From the NCBI RefSeq assembly GCF_051859565.1, contig NZ_JBHYFK010000006.1, forward strand, positions 186,001-250,000: 64,000 nucleotides of DNA, in the 5' to 3' direction. The position numbers and the translations under genes are program-made. Under the pieces are notes generated by a model, which was given only the letters and a program-made list of their open reading frames with translations, did no database searches and was not told the origin of the DNA. The stretch's first letter is position 1. Each line of letters opens with the position of its first letter. Below are positions 45,003 to 54,715 of the stretch, one piece after another. The stretch is from Glycocaulis sp051859565 (GTDB taxonomy: Bacteria; Pseudomonadota; Alphaproteobacteria; Caulobacterales; Maricaulaceae).

Positions 45003-45953
45003 ATGACCGCGACGCGGTTTTCCTCTGGTGACCCGGTCGCGGACCGGCGCGCCGAATATGCGGGGCAGTTCGCGGCGCGCGGTGAGACGCAGGCCGCCAT
45101 CGACGTGCTCAAGAGCGCGCTGGAGCTGGCGCCGCACTGGACGGCTGGCTGGTTCCAGCTTGGCCAGTATCACCAGGATGCCGGACAACACGAAGCGGCT
45201 GGCGAAGCCTGGGCGCGCGTGCTGGAGATTGATCCATCCGATCCGTTTGGCGCCAGCCTGAAGCTGGATCTGGCGCGCGCCGTGCCGCTGGCGGAGTCGA
45301 TGCCGCCCGCCTTTGTGGAATTGCTGTTCGACCAGTATGCCCCGGATTTCGATAGCGCCCTCGTCGAGCGTCTCCAGTATCGTGGCCCTGAAATCCTGAT
45401 GCAGCGGCTGCAGGCGGCTGGTTTCCGCCACGCCCGCAACGCGCTTGATTTGGGTTGCGGCACTGGCCTGATGGGCGAGGTGCTGCGCCCGCATTGCGGC
45501 CGTCTGGAGGGCGTGGACCTTTCAGCGCGCATGCTGGCCAGGGCAAAGGCCAAGGGCATCTATGACGCCCTGCACAAGCGGGACATTGCCCGGCAGGAGG
45601 CCAGTGGCGAGCTATATGATCTGATCGTGGCGGCGGATGTGTTTGCCTATATCGGTGCTCTGGAGAACGTCATCGCGTGGTGCCGCAATGCCCTTGCGCC
45701 GGATGGCATGCTGGCCTTCACCGTCGAGGCGGGCGAGGGCGATACCGTGCTGCGTGATAGCCGACGTTTTGCGCACGGGCAGGACTATATCGCCGCGCTG
45801 CTGGCGCAGGCGGGTTTTTCCGGGATCGCCATTCACCCTTGCGTGGTCCGGCAGGACCGCGGCGAGGACATTCTCTCATACTGTGTTGTCGCCAGTCTGG
45901 CGCCGCTGCGCCATGACCGGGAAGATGACGGGGAAGCGCGCGAGGCGGTTTAG
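45003..45953 (+). CDS. TPR-containing SAM-dependent methyltransferase
   Basis: The 316 residues start with two TPR-like units (about 20-90: AEYAGQFAARGETQAAIDVLKSAL and GWFQLGQYHQDAGQHEAAGEAW). A class I methyltransferase domain follows, with motif I NALDLGCGTGLMGEVL, the acidic residue of GVDLSARMLARA and YDLIVAADVFAYIG. The family resembles the CmoB/UbiE-like small-molecule methyltransferases fused to TPR; the substrate is unknown. The start is uncertain: ATG 45003 or ATG 44964, neither with a strong ribosome site. Confidence 0.85.
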   Translation: MTATRFSSGDPVADRRAEYAGQFAARGETQAAIDVLKSALELAPHWTAGWFQLGQYHQDAGQHEAAGEAWARVLEIDPSDPFGASLKLDLARAVPLAESMPPAFVELLFDQYAPDFDSALVERLQYRGPEILMQRLQAAGFRHARNALDLGCGTGLMGEVLRPHCGRLEGVDLSARMLARAKAKGIYDALHKRDIARQEASGELYDLIVAADVFAYIGALENVIAWCRNALAPDGMLAFTVEAGEGDTVLRDSRRFAHGQDYIAALLAQAGFSGIAIHPCVVRQDRGEDILSYCVVASLAPLRHDREDDGEAREAV

Positions 45954-46058
45954 GGCCTGAACTGCCTGCCGCTAACCCCTTGCGCTTTCGGGTGGGCTGC
46001 TGTTCGTTGCCGCAACCCTTTCGCGCGAACCCGCGCATGCCCTTCCGGGAGTATCAGC

Positions 46059-46757
46059 GTGACCCTTGTATTCGAACCCCTGCCGCCCGTGCTTGCGCTT
46101 GCGGGCGATGGCAAGCAGTTCCCGGTGCGGCGCCTGTTCTGTGTCGGGCGCAACTATGCCGACCATGCGCGCGAGATGGGCGCTGATCCCGATCGCGAGC
46201 CACCCTTCTTCTTCACCGCCTGGGCCGAAACGGCCGTGACCGGCGGCGGCACAATCGCCTATCCGCAAAAGACCAGCAATTACCACTACGAGGCCGAGCT
46301 GGTCGTCGCCATCGGCAAGGGCGGGCGCAACATCCCCGCCGACAGCGCGATGGAGCACGTCTATGGCTATGCCGCCGGGCTGGACATGACCCGGCGCGAT
46401 CTGCAGGCCGATGCCAAGGCCCATGGCCGCCCGTGGGATGTCGCCAAGAACGTGGAGCAGTCCAAGCCACTGGGCCTGATCAGGCCAGCCAGTGACGGCT
46501 TTGACCCTGCAAGGGGCCGTATCAGCCTCTCGGTGAACGGCGCGGTGCGTCAGGACGCGGACCTGTCAGACATGATCTGGCCGGTGGCCGATGTGATCGC
46601 CTATCTCTCCGGCCTGTACCGGGTGGAGCCGGGCGACCTCATCTATACCGGCACGCCTGCGGGCGTTGGCGCAGTGGTGCCGGGTGATGTGATAGAGGTA
46701 GCGATTGACGGGCTTGCGCCGCTGAGCGTGACGGTCGGCGCGCCTTCCGGCCACTAG
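46059..46757 (+). CDS. Fumarylacetoacetate/fumarylpyruvate hydrolase family protein
   Basis: The 232-residue FAH-fold hydrolase resembles fumarylpyruvate hydrolase NagK and FAHD1-type enzymes. Signatures are VRRLFCVGRNYADHAREMG, the metal ligands in HYEAELVVAIGKGG and YGYAAGLDMTRRDLQ, and IYTGTPAGVGAVVPGD. The start is a GTG at 46059. It is 17 bp upstream of a maleylacetoacetate isomerase-type gene, so the two probably act in sequence on a ring-cleavage product of gentisate or homogentisate; the dioxygenase is not in the window. Confidence 0.88.
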   Translation: MTLVFEPLPPVLALAGDGKQFPVRRLFCVGRNYADHAREMGADPDREPPFFFTAWAETAVTGGGTIAYPQKTSNYHYEAELVVAIGKGGRNIPADSAMEHVYGYAAGLDMTRRDLQADAKAHGRPWDVAKNVEQSKPLGLIRPASDGFDPARGRISLSVNGAVRQDADLSDMIWPVADVIAYLSGLYRVEPGDLIYTGTPAGVGAVVPGDVIEVAIDGLAPLSVTVGAPSGH

Positions 46758-46774
46758 GAACACTGGAAAATACC

Positions 46775-47407
46775 ATGATCTTGCACGGATATTTTCGCTC
46801 CTCCGCCGCCTGGCGCATTCGTATCGTGCTGGCCTTGAAAGGCCTCGAGGCAAGGCAGGTCTCCCACCATCTGCGCAAGGGCGAGCAGCGCTCTGAAAGC
46901 TATCTGAAGCTCAACCCGCAAGGGCTGGTACCTGCGCTGGAGACCGATGACGGAACAGTTCTGACCCAGTCGTTGGCCATCATCGAATATCTGGATGCGG
47001 TAAAGCCGCAGCCGCTCATGGTGCCGGCCGATCCGGTGAGGGCGGCGCAGGTGCGCGCCTTTGCACTGGCGATAGCGTGCGAGATTCACCCGCTTCAGAA
47101 TTTGCGCATCCTGAAAAAGGTCTCGGCGCTGGCCGGGGATGACAATGCCGGTCCGAAATGGGCGGGCGAGGTGATCGCCGGCGGGCTGGCGGCGCTGGAG
47201 GTCATGGCCGCACGCGAGCCCGGCCCGTTCTGCTTTGGCGATGCGCCGACGCTGGCCGATGTCTGCCTGGTGCCGCAGCTGGGTAATGCGCGCCGCTTTG
47301 GCGTGGACGTTGATGCCTATCCGCGCCTTCTGGCCGCCGAAGCGGCCTGTCTGGCGCTCGATGCCTTTGCCAACGCCGCCCCGGACAAGCAGCCCGACGC
47401 CGAGTAG
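46775..47407 (+). CDS. maiA: Maleylacetoacetate (or maleylpyruvate) isomerase, zeta-class GST
   Basis: It isomerises the cis double bond of maleylacetoacetate or maleylpyruvate using glutathione. The 210 residues start with the active-site motif GYFRSSAAWRIRI (SSxxWR, typical of this class), followed by LNPQGLVPALETDDG, LTQSLAIIEYLD and the helical domain HPLQNLRILKKV, DAPTLADVCLVPQ. It is paired with the preceding FAH hydrolase, which would cleave its product. Confidence 0.92.
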   Translation: MILHGYFRSSAAWRIRIVLALKGLEARQVSHHLRKGEQRSESYLKLNPQGLVPALETDDGTVLTQSLAIIEYLDAVKPQPLMVPADPVRAAQVRAFALAIACEIHPLQNLRILKKVSALAGDDNAGPKWAGEVIAGGLAALEVMAAREPGPFCFGDAPTLADVCLVPQLGNARRFGVDVDAYPRLLAAEAACLALDAFANAAPDKQPDAE

Positions 47408-47416
47408 GCGTGTGCC

Positions 47417-48637
47417 ATGCCTGGCAGCACACCCATGACACTCACCGCACCCGCAGACACACACTATGACGCGCTGGTCATCGGGGCCGGGGCGGCGGGG
47501 CTGTTCTATGGCGCGCGCGCCGGTGAGGCCGGTTTACGCGTGCTGGTGATCGATCATGCCGCCAAGCCCGCCGAGAAGGTGCGCATCTCCGGCGGCGGGC
47601 GCTGCAATTTCACCAATATCCATACCCGCCCTGAGAACTTCATCAGCGCCAATCCGCATTTTGCCAAATCGGCGCTGGCGCGCTTCACGCCGCAGGATTT
47701 TCTGGACCGGCTGGCCCGCCATGACATTGGCTGGCACGAGAAGACGCTGGGCCAGCTTTTCTGCGATGGCCGCTCAGGCGCGATAATCGACATGCTGCTG
47801 GAGGAGCTGCGCGAGACGGGCGGAGAACTCCGTCTTGGTACATCGATCAACAGCGTTACCCGCACCGATACCGGCTTCCGGGTCAGCACATCGGCGGGCG
47901 TCTTTGAGGCTACGCGGCTGGTCATCGCCAGTGGCGGGCTTTCCATCCCCAAAATGGGCGCGACCGGCTTTGCCTATGATATTGCGCGCCAGTTCGGCCA
48001 TAGCGTGATCGAGCCGCGCGCCGCGCTGGTGCCCTTCGTGCTGGAGGGGCGCGACAAGGAGGATTTTGCCTCCATTTCCGGTGTGGCCTGCCCGGTACGC
48101 GCATCCAATGACCGGGCCGCGTTTGACGAAGCCATGCTGTTCACGCACCGAGGCCTCTCCGGTCCGGCCATATTGCAGATTTCCTCCTACTGGCAGCCAG
48201 GCGAGCCGGTGGTGATTGACCTGCTGGCAGGGTTGAACGCCGTTTCTGCTCTGACCGTCTTCAAGGCGGAGCATCCCAAGAGATCACTCGCCAGCGCGAT
48301 GGAAACCCTGCTGCCCAACCGGCTGGTGGCGCTTCTGGTGGAGCGGGGCGATATCCCGGACATGCCGCGCATGGCCGACATGTCCCACGCGGCGATAGAG
48401 GCGCTGGTGGACAGCCTGTCGCGCTGGACGGTGCGGCCCGCAGGTACTGAAGGCTGGCGCACGGCAGAAGTGACCGCTGGCGGCATCAACACCGATGAGC
48501 TGTCCTCAAAGACGATGGAGAGCCGGATCGTGCCGGGCCTCTATTTCATCGGCGAGTGCGTCGATGTCACCGGCTGGCTCGGCGGCTATAACTTCCAGTG
48601 GGCGTGGGCGAGCGCCCATGCCGCCGCGCAAGGCTGA
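47417..48637 (+). CDS. HI0933/YhiN-family FAD-dependent oxidoreductase
   Basis: A 406-residue flavoprotein with an N-terminal FAD-binding motif (DALVIGAGAAGLFYGARAGE), the family block KVRISGGGRCNFTN, and a C-terminal FAD contact GECVDVTGWLGGYNFQWAW. Members of this widespread group have no firmly assigned reaction. The start at 47417 is the longest; ATG 47435 is also possible. It begins 10 bp after maiA and may be in the same transcript, but functional linkage is unproven. Confidence 0.88.
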   Translation: MPGSTPMTLTAPADTHYDALVIGAGAAGLFYGARAGEAGLRVLVIDHAAKPAEKVRISGGGRCNFTNIHTRPENFISANPHFAKSALARFTPQDFLDRLARHDIGWHEKTLGQLFCDGRSGAIIDMLLEELRETGGELRLGTSINSVTRTDTGFRVSTSAGVFEATRLVIASGGLSIPKMGATGFAYDIARQFGHSVIEPRAALVPFVLEGRDKEDFASISGVACPVRASNDRAAFDEAMLFTHRGLSGPAILQISSYWQPGEPVVIDLLAGLNAVSALTVFKAEHPKRSLASAMETLLPNRLVALLVERGDIPDMPRMADMSHAAIEALVDSLSRWTVRPAGTEGWRTAEVTAGGINTDELSSKTMESRIVPGLYFIGECVDVTGWLGGYNFQWAWASAHAAAQG

Positions 48638-48641
48638 GCCG

Positions 48642-50234
48642 TTACGCCGCGTTGGCGCGGTCCGCCTGCAGGACCAGCTTTCGATAATCGTTCAGATCGC
48701 CGTCATAGCGCGTCGCCCGGCCATTCTTGACCAGCCAGAGCTGATCGGCGGTGCCTTCGGCCAGATAGACATCGTGGGTGATGAGGATGACCGCGCCATT
48801 ATAGTCGTTCAGGGCGTAGATCAGCGCCTCGCGGCTGTCGATATCAAGGTGGGAGGTCGGCTCGTCCAGGATCAGGATGTGCGGCTTTTCCATCGCCATG
48901 AGGCCGAGCAGAAGGCGCACCTTCTCGCCGCCTGAGAGCTTCTCGATATTGGTGCCGACCTTCTCGTGGGCAAAGCCCATGGCGGCGGCGACGGCGCGCT
49001 GTCTGGCCGGCGGCGTGCCTTCGGGCAGCGCATCGCGCACATGGTCCAGAACCGTTTCGCCGGGGCGCAGCTCGTCCATCTGGTCTTGCGAGAAATAGCC
49101 GATGCGCAAGGCGCGCGGCGCGGTCCGCTCGCCCGCGATCAGCGGCAGGCGCTGGGCGATGGATTTGACCAGCGTCGTCTTGCCCTGACCGTTGGCACCC
49201 ACGATGGCGATGCGGTCATCGGGGTCGAGGCGCAGATCAACGTTCCGCAGGATCACCGCATCCTCGCCATAACCGACCGATGCCCCGCGCAGCTGCAGCA
49301 GGGGCGCGGCAAGCTTGTCGGTGGAGGTGGGAAAGGAGAAGGGGACGGTGCGCTCTTCAAGCGGCACCGTGATCTCCTGCATTCTCTGCAGCATTTTCAC
49401 GCGCGACTGCGCCTGACTGGCCTTGGATGCCTTGGCACCAAAGCGATCGATGAAGGATTGCAGATGGGCGCGGTCGGCCTCCTGCTTGGCGCGCTGGCTT
49501 TCCAGCAGGGCGGTTCTGGCGGCGCGCAGTTTCAGCCAGGCATCATACCCGCCGGGCGAGATGGAAAGCTGCTTGTGCTCCAGCGCCATGGTGTGGGTGA
49601 CGCAGCGATTGAGCATTTCCCGGTCGTGCGAGACGAGCAGCACGGTGTGGGGATATTTCTTCAGATAGGTCTCCAGCCACGCCGCGCCCTCGAGGTCCAG
49701 ATAGTTGGTCGGCTCGTCCAGCAGCAGAAGATCCGGCTCGGAGAACAGGACGCCGGCAATGGCAGCGCGCATGCGCCAGCCGCCGGAAAATTCACGCGTT
49801 GCCCGGTAGAGATCGGCATCGGTGAAGCCCAGCCCCATCAGCACCTCGGCGGCGCGGGACTCTGCCGACCACGCGTCAATATCGGCCAGACGCATGTGAA
49901 TCTCGGAAATGCGGTCCGGGTCCTGCGCGGTTTCCGCCTCCTGCATCAGGGCGTGGCGCTCTGTGTCGGTGGCCAGCACCACCTCAAGGATTGTCTCGCC
50001 GGAGGGTTCCACCTCCTGGGCCACCCAGCCCAGCCGCGCGCCTTTGTTCAGGCGGATGGAGGTGTCCGGTGAAGGCTGAACGATCTCTTCGCGGATCAGT
50101 TTGAGAAGCGTGGATTTGCCGGTGCCATTGCGGCCGACCAGGCCGACTTTCCAGCCGCCGGAAATCTGCGCGGACGCATTCTCGAACAGGGAGCGCGCGC
50201 CGATACGGTAATCAAGGTTTGAGATCGTAAGCAT
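48642..50234 (-). CDS. ABC-F ATPase (YheS/Uup-type)
   Basis: The 530 residues contain two ABC nucleotide-binding domains without membrane segments: Walker A GRNGTGKST and GANGQGKTT, signature loops FSGGWRMR and LSGGEKVR, and Walker B LLLLDEPTNYLD and ILILDEPTSHLD. The linker between them (about 235-310) is the P-site tRNA interaction region in this class. ABC-F proteins act on the ribosome; some give antibiotic resistance, but this one looks like a housekeeping type. It is convergent with the flavoprotein gene, four bp apart. Confidence 0.93.
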   Translation of the reverse strand: MLTISNLDYRIGARSLFENASAQISGGWKVGLVGRNGTGKSTLLKLIREEIVQPSPDTSIRLNKGARLGWVAQEVEPSGETILEVVLATDTERHALMQEAETAQDPDRISEIHMRLADIDAWSAESRAAEVLMGLGFTDADLYRATREFSGGWRMRAAIAGVLFSEPDLLLLDEPTNYLDLEGAAWLETYLKKYPHTVLLVSHDREMLNRCVTHTMALEHKQLSISPGGYDAWLKLRAARTALLESQRAKQEADRAHLQSFIDRFGAKASKASQAQSRVKMLQRMQEITVPLEERTVPFSFPTSTDKLAAPLLQLRGASVGYGEDAVILRNVDLRLDPDDRIAIVGANGQGKTTLVKSIAQRLPLIAGERTAPRALRIGYFSQDQMDELRPGETVLDHVRDALPEGTPPARQRAVAAAMGFAHEKVGTNIEKLSGGEKVRLLLGLMAMEKPHILILDEPTSHLDIDSREALIYALNDYNGAVILITHDVYLAEGTADQLWLVKNGRATRYDGDLNDYRKLVLQADRANAA

Positions 50235-50349
50235 GGGGGCGGTTTAACGATGCCAGCGCCGGGCGCAATGGGTTTGGCTGCGTGCCGGCGCAGCGGGGAT
50301 GCCTGGTGTTCCCCGCGTGTTACGCCTGATAGCCAGAGTAGGGGCCGCA

Positions 50350-51363
50350 CTAGCGTTTCAGGTCGCTACCCTCACGCCATGCGCCAATGTCACTGTGCCG
50401 CACTGTACACTGATCGCCGGGAATGGAGTGTTTGACCGCCATTATCGTCAGCGCATCGGTGAGTGCTGTCCGATGGTCTGTACCGCTTGCCAGAGCGTCT
50501 ATCAGGCCGGCTGCAAATGCATCGCCCCCGCCAATGCGTTCGACGATTCCCGCCAATGTCTCCGGACCTGCAGCGATCACACCGTCCCGGCTGGCAAGCC
50601 GGGCTTCCAGCGTCTGTTCAAGTGTGCCGCGCGACTGGCGGAAGGTCGTGACAATATATTCAAGGCCGGCGAAGCGGGCGAAAGCGGCCTTTGCCGCGCT
50701 GTCGAAATCGGCCTCGCGTCTTCCGGTCAGTTCAAGGGGCATGATGCGGGCCAGATCGCCGGCGCTGGAAAAGAGCACGGTCGTTTGCGCCACCAGCTTG
50801 CCGAGTATGTCACCGGCCTCGGCCTCGCGCCCCTGCCAGAGCATGGGCCGGAAATTGAAATCGAAGGATACCTTTGCGCCCTGCCTGCGGGCACGCTGCG
50901 CGGCATCAAGGGCGGCTTGTGCCGGGGCCGCGCCAAGGGCAGGGGTGATGCCTGAGAGATGCAACCAGTCCACCCCTTCCAGTGCCGCGTCCCAGTTCCA
51001 GCCTTCGGCAGGCATCAGGCTGAACGCCGAATGAGCGCGGTCATAAACAATTTCGGCCGGGCGTTGCATCGCTCCGCTGGCGTGGAAGTAAAGCCCCATA
51101 CGTCCTTTGCTGCGGACGACATGCGCGGTGTCGAGGCCGGACCGGCGCAGTTCGCCAAGGCAGGCATCGCCAATCGCGTTGTCAGGCAGGGCGGTAATGA
51201 CCCGCGCGTTATGGCCGAGTGCGGCCAGGCCCGCTGCCACATTCGCTTCTGCGCCACCGAAACAGGTGTCGAGCCTCGCTGAACGCAGGAGCGGTTCACG
51301 TCCCGGCGCACTCAGGCGCAGCATGACCTCGCCGAACACGGCGGCGTTGAGATGGGTCGTCAT
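50350..51363 (-). CDS. kdgK: 2-dehydro-3-deoxygluconate kinase-like PfkB sugar kinase
   Basis: The 337-residue ribokinase-fold protein is closest by eye to KDG kinases: FGEVMLRLSAPGREP near the start, CFGGAEANVAAGLAALG, KVSFDFNFRPMLWQG and the catalytic motif GGGDAFAAG (Asp as base). It would phosphorylate 2-keto-3-deoxygluconate to KDPG, the substrate of eda just upstream. The 114-bp gap from eda suggests its own promoter. It could act on a related deoxy sugar acid. Confidence 0.85.
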   Translation of the reverse strand: MTTHLNAAVFGEVMLRLSAPGREPLLRSARLDTCFGGAEANVAAGLAALGHNARVITALPDNAIGDACLGELRRSGLDTAHVVRSKGRMGLYFHASGAMQRPAEIVYDRAHSAFSLMPAEGWNWDAALEGVDWLHLSGITPALGAAPAQAALDAAQRARRQGAKVSFDFNFRPMLWQGREAEAGDILGKLVAQTTVLFSSAGDLARIMPLELTGRREADFDSAAKAAFARFAGLEYIVTTFRQSRGTLEQTLEARLASRDGVIAAGPETLAGIVERIGGGDAFAAGLIDALASGTDHRTALTDALTIMAVKHSIPGDQCTVRHSDIGAWREGSDLKR

Positions 51364-51477
51364 GTCGGGCGCTCCATTGGAAGGGGGCGGGGCCGCGTTT
51401 CGCCTTCCGCCGCGATTGTTTCACATTAGCCGCAGGAAACTGCGCCGCGAAAGAGCGGGATTTGCATAAGGGAACAC

Positions 51478-52110
51478 CTAGCGCTTCATCGCTTGCGCGG
51501 CGCGGGCATTGGCGGTGATGGCCGCCCAGTTGCCGCTGGCAATGTCCTTTGCTTCCGCGATCCATGACCCGCCGACGCATACGACATTCTTCAGGGCGAG
51601 ATAGTCTGGCGCGCGCTCGCGGCTGATCGAGCCGGTGGGGCAGAAGCAGACGTCCGGCAACGGCCCGGCGAGGGCTTTGAGATAGGCGATCCCACCTGCA
51701 GGCTCTGCGGGGAAGAATTTCAGCACTTCAAAGCCCTGTTCACGCGCGGCCATCGCTTCGCCAGCGGTGGCAACGCCCGGCAGGCAGGCAAGTCCGGTCG
51801 CCAACATCGCGTCTCCCAGCGCCGGCGTCAGGCCGGGGCTGACGAGGAAGGCTGCGCCCTCGCGCGCGGATTTCGCCGCATCCTCGGGCGTGCGTACCGT
51901 GCCCATGCCGACGATCAGGTCTGGCGCCGCATCCTGCATGGCCTTCATCGCATCAAGGGCGATTGCGGTGCGCAAGGTCAGTTCGATCACCTTCAGCCCG
52001 CCTGCGGCGAGCGCTTTCGCGAGTGGGGCAGCAGTGCCCATGTCTTCGACGGTCAGCACCGGAATGACGCTCGCCGCGTCGATGATGGATGTCAGGCTGG
52101 GCCGGGTCAT
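51478..52110 (-). CDS. eda: 2-dehydro-3-deoxy-phosphogluconate aldolase
   Basis: Eda cleaves KDPG to pyruvate and glyceraldehyde 3-phosphate, closing the Entner-Doudoroff pathway. The 210 residues show the active-site Glu43 (KVIELTLRT), VGMGTVRTPEDA, FLVSPGLTP and the Schiff-base Lys131 in KFFPAE, then CPTGSISRERAPDYLAL. It overlaps edd by four bases (ATGA). Confidence 0.97.
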   Translation of the reverse strand: MTRPSLTSIIDAASVIPVLTVEDMGTAAPLAKALAAGGLKVIELTLRTAIALDAMKAMQDAAPDLIVGMGTVRTPEDAAKSAREGAAFLVSPGLTPALGDAMLATGLACLPGVATAGEAMAAREQGFEVLKFFPAEPAGGIAYLKALAGPLPDVCFCPTGSISRERAPDYLALKNVVCVGGSWIAEAKDIASGNWAAITANARAAQAMKR

Positions 52111-53966
52111 GCGCGCACCTTCTCAACTCTTCTGGCGGGTTCTGCAAGGCCGGGCAGGGCCATGGCGCCTTCCTCTGCGGTGGAGACCTGTGAGCGCATA
52201 CCGGCGAAGAGTTCGCGGCCAAGGCCGGAATGGCTGGCGGTGAGGTCACACGTCGCGGCTTCGCGCGCAGCAAGCTCAGCAGGGTCCACCCGCACGTCGA
52301 GGCGGCAATTGTCGGCATCGACACAGATCACATCGCCATCGCGCAGTTTGGAGATCATGCCGCCTGCCAGTGCCTCGGGGCTCAAATGGATGGCGGCGGG
52401 CACCTTGCCGCTCGCGCCGGACATGCGTCCATCGGTGACAAGCGCGACCTTGAAGCCCCTGTCCTGCAACACGCCGAGCGCCGGAGTCAGCTTGTGCAGC
52501 TCCGGCATGCCATTGGCCATCGGGCCCTGAAAGCGCACCACCACCACGCAGTCGCGCTCCAGCCTGCCTTCCCTGAACGCGGCCAGCATGGCGTCCTGAC
52601 TGTCAAAGACGAGGGCAGGGGCTTCAATGACGCGGTGTTCGGGCTTTACGGCGGACACCTTGATCACCGCCCGTCCGAGCGGGCCGTCCAGTACGCGCAA
52701 ACCGCCATCCTTGGCCACCGGATCGGAAGCGGGGCGTAGCACGTCAAGGTCCAGGCTCTCTGATGCTGCCGTGCGGAAGGCGAGTGTGTCGCCTTCGAGG
52801 AAGGGTTCGGTGGCAAAATCGGCAAGGCTGTCTGCGCCCAGGGTCAGCACATCGCCGTGCAAAAGACCGGCTTCCAGCAGTTCGCGCACGAGGAAGGCCA
52901 TGCCGCCTGCCGCGTGGAAATGGTTCACGTCCGCCCTGCCATTGGGATAGATGCGCGTCAGCAGCGGGGTGACGCGCGAGAGATCGTCAAAATCATCCCA
53001 GTTGATGATGAGCCCGGCGGCGCGCGCAATCGCGACGAGGTGGAGGGTGTGGTTCGTTGATCCGCCGGTCGCGTGCAGGCCGACAATGGCGTTCACGATG
53101 GCGCGGGCGTCTATCGCCTCGCCCAGCGGGCGGTAGTCGCTGCCCAACGCGGTGATCTTCGCGGCGCGTTTTGCCGTCGCCTTGATCATGGCCTCGCGAA
53201 GGGGCGTGCCGGGATTGATGAAGGCGGAGCCCGGCACATGCAAGCCCATGATCTCCATCATCATCTGGTTGGAATTGGCCGTGCCATAAAAAGTGCAGGT
53301 GCCGGGGCTGTGATAGCTTGCGCTTTCCGCGTCCAGCAGCTGGTCGCGCCCCACCTTGCCTTCTGCGAAGAGCTGGCGGACCTCAGCCTTCCTGTCATTG
53401 GAAAGCCCTGACGGCATCGGCCCTGCGGGCAGGAACAGCACCGGCAGATGGCCAAAGCGCAGCGCGCCGATCAGCAGGCCCGGCACGATCTTGTCACACA
53501 CGGCAAGACAGATCGCGGCATCGAACATGTTGTGGGAGAGCGACACGGCGGTCGCCATCGCGATCACATCGCGCGAGAAGAGCGATAGCTCCATGCCGGG
53601 CTGGCCCTGCGTGACACCGTCGCACATGGCCGGCACGCCGCCCGCGACCTGCGCGGTTGCGCCCATTCCCCGCAAGGCCTGCTTGATGAGGGCCGGATAG
53701 CTCTCCAGCGGCTGGTGGGCCGACAGCATGTCATTGAACGCGGTGACGAGGCCCACATTCGGCCAGACAAGGTCTTTCAGGGCGTTCTTGTCCTCGCCCG
53801 ACGCCGCAAAGCCGTGAGCGAGATTGCCACAGGAGAGGATTTTGCGCTGCACGCCATCGGCTTTGGCGCGGGCGATGAGGTCCAGATAGGCGGCGCGGGT
53901 CTCTCCGCTGCGCGCGGCGATGCGGGCGGTCACCTCTTCAAGAACGGGATTGAGCGGGGCGGACAT
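52107..53966 (-). CDS. edd: 6-phosphogluconate dehydratase
   Basis: Edd dehydrates 6-phosphogluconate to KDPG. The 619 residues match the IlvD/Edd family with Edd-specific segments: MCDGVTQGQPGMELSLFSRD, AVCDKIVPGLLIGALRFGHLP, SPGTCTFYGTANSNQMMMEIMG and TDGRMSGASGKVPAAIH. Three conserved Cys residues are expected to hold the Fe-S cluster. Position between pgl and eda confirms Edd rather than the homologous xylonate dehydratase XylD. Confidence 0.96.
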   Translation of the reverse strand: MSAPLNPVLEEVTARIAARSGETRAAYLDLIARAKADGVQRKILSCGNLAHGFAASGEDKNALKDLVWPNVGLVTAFNDMLSAHQPLESYPALIKQALRGMGATAQVAGGVPAMCDGVTQGQPGMELSLFSRDVIAMATAVSLSHNMFDAAICLAVCDKIVPGLLIGALRFGHLPVLFLPAGPMPSGLSNDRKAEVRQLFAEGKVGRDQLLDAESASYHSPGTCTFYGTANSNQMMMEIMGLHVPGSAFINPGTPLREAMIKATAKRAAKITALGSDYRPLGEAIDARAIVNAIVGLHATGGSTNHTLHLVAIARAAGLIINWDDFDDLSRVTPLLTRIYPNGRADVNHFHAAGGMAFLVRELLEAGLLHGDVLTLGADSLADFATEPFLEGDTLAFRTAASESLDLDVLRPASDPVAKDGGLRVLDGPLGRAVIKVSAVKPEHRVIEAPALVFDSQDAMLAAFREGRLERDCVVVVRFQGPMANGMPELHKLTPALGVLQDRGFKVALVTDGRMSGASGKVPAAIHLSPEALAGGMISKLRDGDVICVDADNCRLDVRVDPAELAAREAATCDLTASHSGLGRELFAGMRSQVSTAEEGAMALPGLAEPARRVEKVRA

Positions 53967-53995
53967 CGGCTTTGGCTTTCGGAGTTTGCGTCGCG

Positions 53996-54715
53996 TCAGG
54001 GCGACCAGAATATCTTCAGATCAAGCGAGGCGTGGTTCAGCAGCGCGCGCACCGGCATGTCTTCAACCGGACCGGGCAGCAGCGCTTTTTCCAGTGCAGC
54101 GCGCTTGGCATCGCCCCGGATGAGAAGGGCGCAGAGTTTTACCCCCTCCAGCGCGCGCAAAGTGAGTGTGATCCGGCCGGTCCACGGGCCGGTCACCGCG
54201 CTCGGCCGGGCCGTGATGGCTGCCACGCGTGCGCCATCGGCAGATAGTGCGGCGTCCAGCCCGTCCGCATGGGGAAACCATGACAGGGTGTGGCCGTCAT
54301 CGCCCATACCGAGAACGGCGCAGTCGGCAGGCCAGTTTAGTGCGGCCAGCCGGGCCTCGGTAGTCTGCAATCCGTCAGACGGGCGCGCGCCGCGACTTTT
54401 CAATCCGGTAAAGGGGGCCTGCGCAGCCTTGCCCGTCAGCAGCGTACGGCGGATGAAATCTGCGTTTGATCCTTCTTCGCCTGGCTCCACCCAGCGTTCG
54501 TCGGCGAGCACCACATCAATGCGTGCCCAGTTCAGGTCCGTGACCGAAAGGCGGCGATAAACGGGTTCGGGTGTAGAGCCGCCCGACACGATCAGGCTGG
54601 CGCGTGCGCGGGCGGCCAGCGCGTCCTGCAGGGTGTGGGCTAGCGCATCTGCCAGCGCCGCGGAGGCCGCATCGCTATTCTCGAACGGGATGAAGGTTTC
54701 AGGCATGGTCGCCAT
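53996..54715 (-). CDS. pgl: 6-phosphogluconolactonase
   Basis: Pgl opens 6-phosphogluconolactone made by Zwf. The 239 residues of DevB type show LIVSGGSTPEPVYRRLS, DVVLADERWVEPGEEGSNADFIRRTL and VLGMGDDGHTLSWFPHAD. Two close ATGs (54715 and 54706) are both possible; each overlaps the zwf end, which supports coupling. The last residues run close to edd (29 bp gap). Confidence 0.94.
   Translation of the reverse strand: MATMPETFIPFENSDAASAALADALAHTLQDALAARARASLIVSGGSTPEPVYRRLSVTDLNWARIDVVLADERWVEPGEEGSNADFIRRTLLTGKAAQAPFTGLKSRGARPSDGLQTTEARLAALNWPADCAVLGMGDDGHTLSWFPHADGLDAALSADGARVAAITARPSAVTGPWTGRITLTLRALEGVKLCALLIRGDAKRAALEKALLPGPVEDMPVRALLNHASLDLKIFWSP

Noticed and set aside
52107..53966. 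Xylonate dehydratase XylD instead of Edd
   Set aside because: Segments such as SPGTCTFYGTANSNQMMMEIM and its place between pgl and eda point to phosphogluconate dehydratase.
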